Source: Kiritimatiellia bacterium (GTDB lineage: Bacteria; Verrucomicrobiota; Kiritimatiellia; CAIVKH01). Taken from it: a stretch of 64,000 nucleotides of DNA. The stretch is taken from NCBI GenBank assembly GCA_023953695.1, contig JAMLJG010000011.1, positions 1-64,000 on the forward strand. The letters are read 5' to 3'. Within the stretch, counting starts at the first letter, position 1, and each line of letters begins with the position of its first letter. The notes beneath the pieces are model-generated. The model worked only from the letters and a program-made list of their open reading frames with translations, was not told the DNA's origin and made no database searches. A program made the position numbers and the translations under genes. Shown in pieces: positions 9,600-16,664 of this stretch.

Positions 9600-10277
9600 A
9601 TGACGGATTGGTTGATGGGTCTGGTGATCGGGGCCGGCGCAGGCGCGTTCGCCGTTTGGCGCACTCGTGCCAAGCGCGCTGATCGAGCGCCCGAGATCAC
9701 GGTGCATTCTTCCATCGAGGACTTGCGCAACATCGGAGAGCTGTCCGTCTTCAAGGCGCTCACGAAAGAAATCGTCACCGCGCGCGACCACTGGGCCGGC
9801 TCCTTCGGCCAGCGCTATCTCGAATGGCTCTTCACCTCGAAGAAGATGGCGATGATCTTCGCGTTCGATATTGATTTCCGCTTTGACCTGCACGACCCCG
9901 CGTTTCGCATCGAAAAAACCGTCTCCGGTTTTCGCCTCGAAATGCCGCCTATCCGCTACGACATTCACATCCGCGACATCACGTTCTACGACGAGCAAAA
10001 AACGCGCATGATGCCTTGGCTCGTCCCCGATTTGATCAACGCCGCATTCGGCGCAGGTTTCGATGAACAGGATCGGAACAGGCTGAAAAACGAAGCGCGC
10101 GCGCAGGCCGAAAAACTCGCGGCCAATCTCGTGCGCCAACTCAAGCCGGAGGTCCACAGCTCCGCGCGCGAAACGCTCCTGCTCCTCGCGCGCGGCTTCA
10201 CGGATGCGCCAGTCGAGATCTCGTTTGAGGAAAAGTCGCCTGTTCAAACGGCCGTCAACTTCGTGCAAACGGAGTGA
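9600..10277 (+). CDS. Membrane-anchored DUF4230-like protein
   Basis: A 225-residue protein with one N-terminal membrane segment (MTDWLMGLVIGAGAGAFAVW), then a soluble domain of alternating strands (FDIDFRFDLHDPAFRIEKTVSGFRLEMPP) and a charged helix with EARAQAEKLA. This arrangement resembles the DUF4230 family, whose function is unknown. That match is from memory and moderate. There is no Shine-Dalgarno sequence; TATTCT (9588-9593) sits six bases before the ATG, so the mRNA may be leaderless. It is convergent with the thioredoxin-like gene and divergent from the GH44 gene. Confidence 0.7.
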   Translation: MTDWLMGLVIGAGAGAFAVWRTRAKRADRAPEITVHSSIEDLRNIGELSVFKALTKEIVTARDHWAGSFGQRYLEWLFTSKKMAMIFAFDIDFRFDLHDPAFRIEKTVSGFRLEMPPIRYDIHIRDITFYDEQKTRMMPWLVPDLINAAFGAGFDEQDRNRLKNEARAQAEKLAANLVRQLKPEVHSSARETLLLLARGFTDAPVEISFEEKSPVQTAVNFVQTE

Positions 10278-10319
10278 GCAGCCTTCCCTCGCGGCGCCGC
10301 CCCATCACCGCCCAAACGG

Positions 10320-10916
10320 CTAGGGCATATTCGTCTGAAGCGTCAACACGCTGCCATCCGCCTTGCGCAGTCGCACCACGCCACCCGAGCGCTCGATGAC
10401 CTCGCCTTGGCTCGAATCGCCACCCGGCGCAACTTCGGCGGGCGATTCCTTCGCCGCAGGCGCGTTGGCTCCAGCGCGATAGGAAGCGAGAAGCGTGTCG
10501 AGGTGCTCGATATAGGCCTGAACGCCGCCCTGCTGATAGCCCGTCTGCGCAATCACGCTCTCATCGGGCGCGAGCAGAATAACCGTTGGATATCCGCGAA
10601 TCTGGTACTTCCGCGCCAGTGCGTCGTTCTGTTTAACGATCTTATTCGAGAGGTTGAAGCTGCGCGGAAAATCGAGCTTCACCAAAACAAGATTCTTCTT
10701 CGCGTATTCCGCGAACTCTTTTTTCGAAAACACTTCCTTGTCGAGGCGAATGCACCACCCGCACCAGTCGGAACCCGTGAAGTCGAGGAAGAGCACCTTG
10801 TTCTCTGCCTTTGCGCGCTCAACGGCCTTCTTGTAGTTGTCCGTCCACATGCCATCCGCATGAGCGGCCGTTGCGACAAAGAGCCCGAGGAGAAGAAGGA
10901 GACTGATCGTTTTCAT
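10320..10916 (-). CDS. Periplasmic thioredoxin-like protein (Thioredoxin_7 type)
   Basis: A 198-residue exported protein. A signal peptide ends near AAHA (residue 20), followed by a thioredoxin fold with the redox pair C52/C55 in SDWCGWCIRLDKEVF and the cis-proline loop RGYPTVILL. The WCGWC form and the preceding KVLFLDFTGSDW are typical of periplasmic disulfide reductases of the Thioredoxin_7 / DsbD-gamma-like group. After residue ~150 comes an Ala/Pro-rich linker and a short tail (VIERSGGVVRLRKADGSVLTL) that looks like an added beta hairpin. Partner proteins are unknown; no ccm or dsb genes are nearby. Confidence 0.85.
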   Translation of the reverse strand: MKTISLLLLLGLFVATAAHADGMWTDNYKKAVERAKAENKVLFLDFTGSDWCGWCIRLDKEVFSKKEFAEYAKKNLVLVKLDFPRSFNLSNKIVKQNDALARKYQIRGYPTVILLAPDESVIAQTGYQQGGVQAYIEHLDTLLASYRAGANAPAAKESPAEVAPGGDSSQGEVIERSGGVVRLRKADGSVLTLQTNMP

Positions 10917-11063
10917 GCCCGCCTCTTACTGCATTCCAGCCTTCGCGTCAATTTGCAGAACTCGCTTCGCGCGCCAGATTCGGACTCAAAACGGCATCGC
11001 GGCCCCGCCGTCGTTGACACACTCCAACCCCAGTGTTAAGGTGCCGACACTTGGATTTTATGT

Positions 11064-11531
11064 ATGGCAACTTTTACTCGTCTGGCGCTCGCCGCGCTGG
11101 CGCTCTGGTGTTGTGGCACGGTTTCGCCTTGCCGGGCACAAGTGCCGGGCAGCGCGCGCGTGCTTGCAATTCAACCGACAACCGGTGTGGCGCGCGTCGC
11201 GTCCGGCATCCAGCGGGTCGGCGGACTTCGCCTCACAAAGTTTTTGGAGGATGGCGTCGAGGTTCCCTCGGCCATTCTGGTTGTCACCTGGTCACAAATG
11301 CCCGGCCTCGCACCGGCCGGCCTCGAACTGCGGCTTGATTACCTTATGGACGACCGCACGGATATCCAATCGCTGACGCGCGCGCTGCCGCCCGGTGAAA
11401 GGGGTCCAAGCGAAGCGCGCTTGGAGATACCGCTCACGAGAGAAACGGGGCGGCGCGTCTCCGCGTGGCGCCTGCAACTCCGCGCGCGAGAGCGCGTGCT
11501 GGAAGAATATCGCTCGGCGGCTTGGAGATAA
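11064..11531 (+). CDS. Exported protein of unknown function
   Basis: A 155-residue protein with a signal peptide (MATFTRLALAALALWCCGTVSPCRA, cleavage near residue 25) and a single predicted beta-sandwich-like domain (LELRLDYLMDDRTDIQSLTR...). I do not recognise the family. The stop codon (11529-11531) lies within the Shine-Dalgarno region (GGAGAT) of the STAS gene that starts at 11537, so it is almost certainly cotranscribed with the partner-switching module. That makes it a candidate envelope input or output of the module, which is only a contextual inference. Confidence 0.7.
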   Translation: MATFTRLALAALALWCCGTVSPCRAQVPGSARVLAIQPTTGVARVASGIQRVGGLRLTKFLEDGVEVPSAILVVTWSQMPGLAPAGLELRLDYLMDDRTDIQSLTRALPPGERGPSEARLEIPLTRETGRRVSAWRLQLRARERVLEEYRSAAWR

Positions 11532-11536
11532 CGAAA

Positions 11537-12085
11537 ATGTCCGGCATTCAACCTCCAACCGATCGGATCCTCGTGGCGATTCATAAGCAAGTGGCGATCA
11601 TTCGGGTGGAGGGCCGCGGCACGTTCAAGTCCAGCGCCGCCATCCGCGACTTCGGACGCTCCTCACTCGCCTCGGGCTGCCTCACTATCGTGCTGGATAT
11701 GGCCGATTGCGTCGGCATGGACAGCACCTTTATGGGCACCCTCGCGGGCATCGCCACGCGCCTGCGCCAGCGCGAGGGCGGCTCGCTGGCGCTGCTGAAC
11801 CTGAACGCGCGCGTGCGCGGCCTCGTCGCCACATTGGGCCTTGACCGCCTCGCAAAGGCCTATGAAGTCGGCGCCACACCGGACACCCTTAAGGGAATTG
11901 CCGCCATCAGCGACAGCCTGCGCGCCCTGGAAACCCCCGATGCGGATCAAACCGCCACCACGCGGCTAATGATTGAAGCGCACGAAAATCTCGTCTCCCT
12001 CTCGCCGGAGAATCTGCCCCGCTTCAAAGATGTGCTGACCTATCTGCGCGAAGACCTCGACCGCAACGCCCCGCCGCCCCCATGA
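11537..12085 (+). CDS. STAS-domain anti-sigma-factor antagonist with C-terminal extension
   Basis: A 182-residue protein. Residues 5-115 form a STAS domain: beta strands VAIIRVEGRGTF and LTIVLDMADCVGMDSTFMGTLAGIA. The Ser in GMDST is at the position phosphorylated in SpoIIAA/RsbV antagonists. A C-terminal extension of about 65 residues (ALETPDADQT...FKDVLTYLREDLD) is helical and unusual for a bare antagonist. It should bind and release an anti-sigma kinase depending on Ser phosphorylation. It sits five bases after the exported protein and upstream of a second STAS gene and the RsbW-like kinase. Confidence 0.85.
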   Translation: MSGIQPPTDRILVAIHKQVAIIRVEGRGTFKSSAAIRDFGRSSLASGCLTIVLDMADCVGMDSTFMGTLAGIATRLRQREGGSLALLNLNARVRGLVATLGLDRLAKAYEVGATPDTLKGIAAISDSLRALETPDADQTATTRLMIEAHENLVSLSPENLPRFKDVLTYLREDLDRNAPPPP

Positions 12086-12149
12086 TTTCCAACCCTCCGC
12101 CGCAACGCCCCGCTGGCAGCCTCGCCCCAATCGGGTCTGCGATCTGGCC

Positions 12150-12179
12150 TTGCGCGACCCACCCCAAATCCACTAGGAT
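12150..12179 (+). promoter_or_regulatory. Candidate sigma-70-type promoter, leaderless arrangement
   Basis: TTGCGC (12150-12155), an 18-base spacer and TAGGAT (12174-12179). The ATG at 12186 starts six bases after the -10 box and no Shine-Dalgarno lies between. This suggests transcription of the second STAS gene starts at or next to its start codon. Confidence 0.4.
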
Positions 12180-12185
12180 GCCGAC

Positions 12186-12533
12186 ATGCGAGAATGCCAA
12201 ATCAAGCACGAAGCCGTAGACGGAGTTGACGTCTTACATCTCGACGGCGCGCTGGACGCCTACTCGTTCCCACGCCTTGAGTCATCGCTCAACCAACTGC
12301 GCGATCAACAGCGGCATCACATCGTGCTGGAGTGCTCCAATCTCGACTACATCAACAGCGCAGCCCTCGGCGCACTGATCGGCTTTGCCCGGCGCGCGAG
12401 AGAAAACAGCGGCGACCTCAAACTCGCCGCGCTGACGCCCAAGATTTTTAGCATCGTCGAGCTGCTTGGATTCGACAAGATTTTGCAGGTCTATCCCGAC
12501 GTGGGATTGGCCATCAGTAAGTTCACCACCTAA
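12186..12533 (+). CDS. STAS-domain anti-sigma-factor antagonist (SpoIIAA/RsbV-like)
   Basis: A 115-residue minimal STAS protein, the usual length for SpoIIAA/RsbV. Strands VDVLHLDGALDAYSFPRLE and HHIVLECSNLDYINSAALGALIGFA are visible, with the regulatory Ser in YINSAALG. The C-terminus has FSIVELLGFDKILQVYPD, typical of the last helices. Unphosphorylated protein should sequester the RsbW-like kinase encoded 12 bases downstream. There is no ribosome-binding site before the ATG, so it may be expressed from its own leaderless transcript as well as by read-through. Confidence 0.9.
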   Translation: MRECQIKHEAVDGVDVLHLDGALDAYSFPRLESSLNQLRDQQRHHIVLECSNLDYINSAALGALIGFARRARENSGDLKLAALTPKIFSIVELLGFDKILQVYPDVGLAISKFTT

Positions 12534-12545
12534 CAAAAGGGGCGC

Positions 12546-13007
12546 ATGAGCGCGGATAAAAACCTCGATGTTGAAGGTTTTGTGACCCTGCACCTTCCGT
12601 GCCGTTACAGCTATTTGCGCATGATCCGGCAGTCCGTGATGGATGTCTGCGCGCGCGCCGGCCTCTCCGAATTCAAGGCCGCCCAGCTCGAAATGGCCGT
12701 GGATGAAGCCTGCGCCAACGTGATCGAACACAGCTACGGCGGCGAGGCGAATGCCGCGACAAACCCGAATCACCCCGGGATCCGGATGAATCTGAAGCAG
12801 TTCAAAGACCGTATCGTTGTCGAGCTCTACGATCGCGGCAAAGGCTTCGACTACGACAATCAACGCAGCGTCAATCCCGAGGAATATGTAGACGCCGGAC
12901 GCCATCGCGGCCTCGGTATGTTCATCATTCGGAAGTTCGTGGACGAAATCACCTACGACCGCGCCACCAGCGCGGGCAATTGCCTACGGTTGACGAAGCT
13001 GTTTTGA
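12546..13007 (+). CDS. RsbW/SpoIIAB-like serine kinase, anti-sigma factor
   Basis: A 153-residue GHKL-type ATPase of the HATPase_c_2 group. The N box is EACANVIEHSYGG, the G1 box is DRGKGFD and the G2 region is RGLGMFIIRKFVDEI. Such kinases bind a sigma factor or other target and inactivate STAS antagonists by Ser phosphorylation. AAGGGG lies six bases before the ATG. The two STAS genes directly upstream are its obvious partners. No sigma factor or PP2C phosphatase gene is in the window, so the output and the reset step are encoded elsewhere. grpE follows 53 bases downstream. Confidence 0.88.
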   Translation: MSADKNLDVEGFVTLHLPCRYSYLRMIRQSVMDVCARAGLSEFKAAQLEMAVDEACANVIEHSYGGEANAATNPNHPGIRMNLKQFKDRIVVELYDRGKGFDYDNQRSVNPEEYVDAGRHRGLGMFIIRKFVDEITYDRATSAGNCLRLTKLF

Positions 13008-13060
13008 GCGGTATGCTCTCCTCTTTATTTCGGCGCGCCTTCCGCGCGCCCCCTCTAAAG

Positions 13061-13624
13061 ATGGATACCGACAAAACACCCGAAAATGTGCCGCCCAGCG
13101 CGGAAACTGAACCGACATCCGAAGCCCCAGTCGCAGCGCCAGAAAATCTGGACAAAGCGCAGGCCGAGATGGAAACCTTGCGCGATCGCCACCTGCGCCT
13201 GCAGGCGGACTTCGAGAACTTTCGACGCCGAACCCAGCGCGAAAAACTGGAAAGCCAGACGCGCGCGATTGAGAACCTCGTGGAATCGCTCCTCCCCGTT
13301 CTCGATCACTTCGACCTCGGCCTGCAAAGCGCCGCCGATCACGGAGCCACAGAAGCCGTCCTCTCAGGCTTCCGCATGATGCGCGCCGAGCTGTTCCGCG
13401 CCCTGGAACGCGCGGGCCTGAATGCGGTGGATACTCAACCCGGCCAACCCTTCGACCCGAACCTCCACGAAGCGGTCACCACAGCGCCTTCTGCGGAGCA
13501 CCCGGCCGATACCGTCCTTCAGCAAACGCGGCGCGGCTACCGACTCGGCCCGCAACTGCTGCGCCCCGCCCAAGTCGTCGTCTCAAGCGGCGCTCCCAAG
13601 GAGAACGCCAATGGCCAAGAATAA
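13061..13624 (+). CDS. grpE: Nucleotide exchange factor GrpE
   Basis: A 187-residue GrpE. An acidic, disordered N-terminal segment is followed by the long helix ([28 protein letters not shown]) and the C-terminal beta domain with FDPNLHEAV and the end motif [19 protein letters not shown]. It acts as the ADP-release factor of DnaK. The ATG at 13061 (MDTDKTPEN) is chosen; an in-frame ATG at 13013 would add a basic 16-residue leader not typical of GrpE. The last 14 bases overlap the start of dnaJ in another frame. DnaK is not in the window. Confidence 0.92.
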   Translation: MDTDKTPENVPPSAETEPTSEAPVAAPENLDKAQAEMETLRDRHLRLQADFENFRRRTQREKLESQTRAIENLVESLLPVLDHFDLGLQSAADHGATEAVLSGFRMMRAELFRALERAGLNAVDTQPGQPFDPNLHEAVTTAPSAEHPADTVLQQTRRGYRLGPQLLRPAQVVVSSGAPKENANGQE

Positions 13625-14819
13625 GCGCGACTACTACGACATCCTCGGCGTCTCGCGCTCGGCGACAGCGGATGAGATCAAAAAGGCGTACCGCAAACTC
13701 GCCGTTCAGTTTCACCCCGACAAAAATCCAGGAAACAAAGAGGCCGAAGAAAAGTTCAAAGAAATTTCCGAAGCCTATGAAGTGCTCAGCGACGCCGCAA
13801 AGCGCGAGCGCTACGACCAATTCGGCCACGCCGCATTTGGCGGCGGCGGGGGCGGCGGAGGCGGATTCCAAGGCGGCGGCTTCGGCGGGATAGACCTCGA
13901 AGAGGCGCTCCGCACGTTCATGGGCGCATTCGGCAACGCAGGAGGCCGAGGCGGGGGCGGCGGCATATTCGACGACTTCTTTGGCGGCGCAGGCGGGGGC
14001 GCGCGCTCGCGCGACCAATCCATGCGCGGCGCCGATCTGCGCCTGGACCTCGAAATTGATTTTGAGGAATCCATCTTCGGTTCCACACGCGATCTCTCCC
14101 TCACCGTCATGGATGAATGCGCCACCTGCAGCGGCAGCGGCGCAGAGCCCGGCAGCAAGAAGGAAACCTGCAAACGCTGCGGCGGTTCGGGAATGATCAT
14201 TTCCGGCGGAGGCTTCTTTCAAGTTCGCCAAACATGCTCCGTCTGCGGCGGAGCGGGCGACACAGTCTCGAAACCGTGTCGCGAATGCCGAGGCGAAGGC
14301 CGCGTGAAGGCCAAGCGAACCCTCTCGCTGAAAATCCCGCCGGGCGTGGAAACCGGCTCGCGCCTCCGCCTCGCCGGCAAAGGCGAAGGCGGCTCGCGCG
14401 GAGGCACCCCAGGCGACCTCTACGTCGTGATTCACGTCAAACCGCACGGCTTCTTTCAACGCCGCGGAGACGATATCTACTGCGACATGCCGCTTCCCTT
14501 TTCAACGGCCGCGCTCGGTGGCGAAATTGAAGTGCCAACGATTCACGGCTACGCAAAGCTCAAAATCGCGCCGGGTACCGAAAGCGGGACCGTCATGCGC
14601 CTGCGCGGAAAAGGCGTCGCCGCGCCGCGCGGATTTGGATCCGGCGACCAGCATGTGCGTCTCTACATCGTTGTGCCCGATCGCCTCGATCGCGCACAAC
14701 GCGATGCGCTCGGCGCATTGGCAAAACAGTTTGACAACGATGCCTTCAAGAATCTGCGCGATATGCGCCGTATCGCCAGCGAGTTCTACGAGCGCAAAGC
14801 GGCCGTGGAGAAAGGATAG
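13611..14819 (+). CDS. dnaJ: Chaperone protein DnaJ
   Basis: A 402-residue class A J-protein. The J domain ([20 protein letters not shown]) carries the HPD motif in [10 protein letters not shown] long Gly/Phe-rich region with G-runs follows. Then come four zinc-finger repeats [24 protein letters not shown] and CRECRGEG, and the two C-terminal substrate-binding domains. It stimulates DnaK ATPase and delivers unfolded clients in the cytoplasm. AGGAG (13598-13602) precedes the ATG, which lies inside the end of grpE (14-base overlap). The order grpE-dnaJ directly after a partner-switching module suggests linkage to a general stress response. Confidence 0.96.
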   Translation: MAKNKRDYYDILGVSRSATADEIKKAYRKLAVQFHPDKNPGNKEAEEKFKEISEAYEVLSDAAKRERYDQFGHAAFGGGGGGGGGFQGGGFGGIDLEEALRTFMGAFGNAGGRGGGGGIFDDFFGGAGGGARSRDQSMRGADLRLDLEIDFEESIFGSTRDLSLTVMDECATCSGSGAEPGSKKETCKRCGGSGMIISGGGFFQVRQTCSVCGGAGDTVSKPCRECRGEGRVKAKRTLSLKIPPGVETGSRLRLAGKGEGGSRGGTPGDLYVVIHVKPHGFFQRRGDDIYCDMPLPFSTAALGGEIEVPTIHGYAKLKIAPGTESGTVMRLRGKGVAAPRGFGSGDQHVRLYIVVPDRLDRAQRDALGALAKQFDNDAFKNLRDMRRIASEFYERKAAVEKG

Positions 14820-14827
14820 GCGCGCCC

Positions 14828-15580
14828 ATGCGCTGCTATATCCCCCCCGCGGACTGGCGATCCGACGAGTTGCTTCTGCCCGCCGAAGAGGCCCACCACA
14901 TTCGCACTGTTCTCCGCGCACGAGTCGGCAGCGCCATCGTCGCTTTTGACGGGTGCGGGCGCTCCGCCGACTGCGAAATCGTGGAACTCGACCGCCACCT
15001 CGCGCGCGCGCGCATCCTTCAGCAATACCAGCGCCCCAAATCCAGCCCCGAAGTCACGTTGCTGCAAGGCATCCCGCGCGAACAGAAGATGGACATCCTC
15101 ATTCAGAAGGCAACCGAGCTCGGCGTGCACCGCATCCGCCCCGTGCAAACCGATCACGCCGTCGCGCGGGTCCACGAGGGCAACGAAGACGCCAAGCGCG
15201 AACGCTGGCAGCGCATCGCGCTCAATGCGGCCAAACAGTGCGGCACAGCGTGGCTCCCCGAAGTCGAGGCCGCGCAACCCCTGCTCACCTGCCTGACCGA
15301 AATGCCACGCGTGGACTTGCTCCTCGTCTGCTCTCTCGAACCCGATGCCCAACCGCTCAAGAGTGTTCTTCGGGCCGCGCGCGAGGCGCGCCCGGCATCT
15401 GTCGCAATTCTTGTGGGCCCCGAAGGAGACTTCAGCGCGCGCGAACGCTCCGCTGCGCGAAACGCCGGCGGCCGCGCCGTAAGCCTCGGCCAGCGGACTC
15501 TCCGCACCGAGACAGCTTCGCTCTTTATCCTCAGCGTGCTGGACTACGAATTTTCGGACCCCGCGCCCGCGGCGGAATAA
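14828..15580 (+). CDS. rsmE: 16S rRNA (uridine(1498)-N3)-methyltransferase
   Basis: A 250-residue SPOUT-class methyltransferase. The N-terminal PUA-like part has PAEEAHHIRTVLRARVG. The SPOUT domain has IQKATELGV, ILVGPEGDFSARE and the knot motif SLGQRTLRTETA, all diagnostic of RsmE, which methylates U1498 of 16S rRNA with SAM. It begins eight bases after dnaJ, the common dnaJ-rsmE neighbourhood. Its last 50 bases overlap, tail to tail, the end of the receiver-like gene on the other strand. Confidence 0.93.
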   Translation: MRCYIPPADWRSDELLLPAEEAHHIRTVLRARVGSAIVAFDGCGRSADCEIVELDRHLARARILQQYQRPKSSPEVTLLQGIPREQKMDILIQKATELGVHRIRPVQTDHAVARVHEGNEDAKRERWQRIALNAAKQCGTAWLPEVEAAQPLLTCLTEMPRVDLLLVCSLEPDAQPLKSVLRAAREARPASVAILVGPEGDFSARERSAARNAGGRAVSLGQRTLRTETASLFILSVLDYEFSDPAPAAE

Positions 15581-16058
15581 CGCGCCGCGCGGACCGCCGA
15601 CGACCGCTCGCCGCAGCCGAGGACGCCTCCACCGCACGCAGCCGATTGAAAATCATCTGCTGGATCGCCGGACTCACAAAGATGCGGCGATTGAGCACCT
15701 CCGCCACCGCGCGCAACAAAAGCTCCGGCGCATCTCGTTTCATCACATAACCGTCCGCACCGGCGCGCAATGCGCTTTCCGCATGGAGCGATTCTTCCTG
15801 CTGCGTCAGGACCAGAATCGGAAGGTGAGGAAAGCTTCTCCGAATCTCGCGCAGCGCCGCCATCAAATCGCCCGCGCGCGATTCGAGCTCGAGAATCAGC
15901 AAGTCGGGGCGGCGCGCACTCAACAGGCGGAGCGCGTGAGCGCACGCGCTCGATTCCGCGCACACGCGAAGGTCGGGCTCCACCTCCACCAAGCTGCGGA
16001 TGGACCGGCGCAAAAAGGCGCACTCGTCCACCAGAATAATTCGTTTCGGCTGTCTCAT
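15531..16058 (-). CDS. Receiver-domain protein with Glu at the phospho-acceptor position
   Basis: A 175-residue protein with one response-regulator receiver domain of NarL/LuxR type (residues 5-125) and no helix-turn-helix output domain; the tail is Arg/Ala-rich and probably disordered. The switch residues T85 (ILVLTQQ) and K107 (GYVMKRDAPE) are present. The acidic pair is D11-E12 (ILVDECAF), and the residue aligned with the phosphorylated Asp is E57 (PDLLILELES). Glu there cannot be phosphorylated in the normal way and often mimics the active state, so this may be a constitutive or phosphorylation-independent receiver. Partner unknown. It overlaps rsmE by 50 bases. Confidence 0.8.
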   Translation of the reverse strand: MRQPKRIILVDECAFLRRSIRSLVEVEPDLRVCAESSACAHALRLLSARRPDLLILELESRAGDLMAALREIRRSFPHLPILVLTQQEESLHAESALRAGADGYVMKRDAPELLLRAVAEVLNRRIFVSPAIQQMIFNRLRAVEASSAAASGRRRSARRVIPPRARGPKIRSPAR

Positions 16059-16123
16059 GGCGACAGCGTGAAGATTGGCACCGCCCGCCGCGCACCCCTA
16101 TCAGGGACAGCCCCGAAACGATT

Positions 16124-16145
16124 ATCGGGAATTGCCCGATTCCCG
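16124..16145. promoter_or_regulatory. Overlapping inverted repeats in a divergent intergenic region
   Basis: Between the divergent receiver-like gene and sufE lie two mutually exclusive inverted repeats: ATCGGG-N5-CCCGAT (16124-16140) and CGGGAAT-N6-ATTCCCG (16126-16145). It could be an operator or a small RNA switch; no protein partner can be named. Confidence 0.35.
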
Positions 16146-16202
16146 CGCCGCCGCGCTCCTCTCCCCCATTGACAGCCAGCAGAAAACACGCAACGGTGCG
16201 CC

Positions 16203-16664
16203 ATGCCTTTTGCCGAACTCGAAGAAAAGAAGAACGCGCTCCTCGGCGACCTGCAATTTTTGCCCGATGCCTACGCGCGGCTGGAATATCTCGTGGATGA
16301 GGCGCGCGACATGGAGTCGCTTCCCGCCGATCTCTGCACCGAAGAATATCGCATTGAGGGCTGTCTCTCCAACCTCTGGTTCGTCGCGGACTTTCGCGAC
16401 GGGCGCTGCCACTTTCAATGCCAGGCCGACTCCCTCGTCGTCAAGTCCATCGCCGGCTTGCTCTGTCGGTTTTACAGCGGCGCAACACCCGAGGCGATCT
16501 TGAACCTCGACCCCTCCTTCTTGCGCGAGGCCGGAATCTCAGAACACCTCTCATCCAACCGCCGCAACGCCCTTACTCGCGTCTGGTCTCGCATCCGCGC
16601 CTGCGCCGAAGCGCATGCCGCGAAGACGCATCCCGGAATCGGCGCACAACAGGCCGGTCAGTAG
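16203..16664 (+). CDS. sufE: SufE family sulfur-acceptor protein
   Basis: A 153-residue SufE/CsdE-like protein. Family blocks are FLPDAYARLEYLVDEAR, then RIEGCLSNLWFVADF with the sulfur-accepting Cys in EGCLSNLW, and LLCRFYSGATPEAILNLD. It accepts persulfide sulfur from a SufS-type cysteine desulfurase and passes it to the Fe-S cluster scaffold. A TTGACA box lies at 16169-16174, but the matching -10 region is poor. No other suf gene is nearby. The stop overlaps the end of the convergent amylase gene by seven bases. Confidence 0.92.
   Translation: MPFAELEEKKNALLGDLQFLPDAYARLEYLVDEARDMESLPADLCTEEYRIEGCLSNLWFVADFRDGRCHFQCQADSLVVKSIAGLLCRFYSGATPEAILNLDPSFLREAGISEHLSSNRRNALTRVWSRIRACAEAHAAKTHPGIGAQQAGQ

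Noticed and set aside
12980-13060. A longer N-terminus for GrpE from 12980 or 13013
   Set aside because: The extra residues are Arg/Phe-rich (LFRRAFRAPPLK) and unlike the acidic leaders of GrpE; the 12980 start also lies inside the kinase gene.
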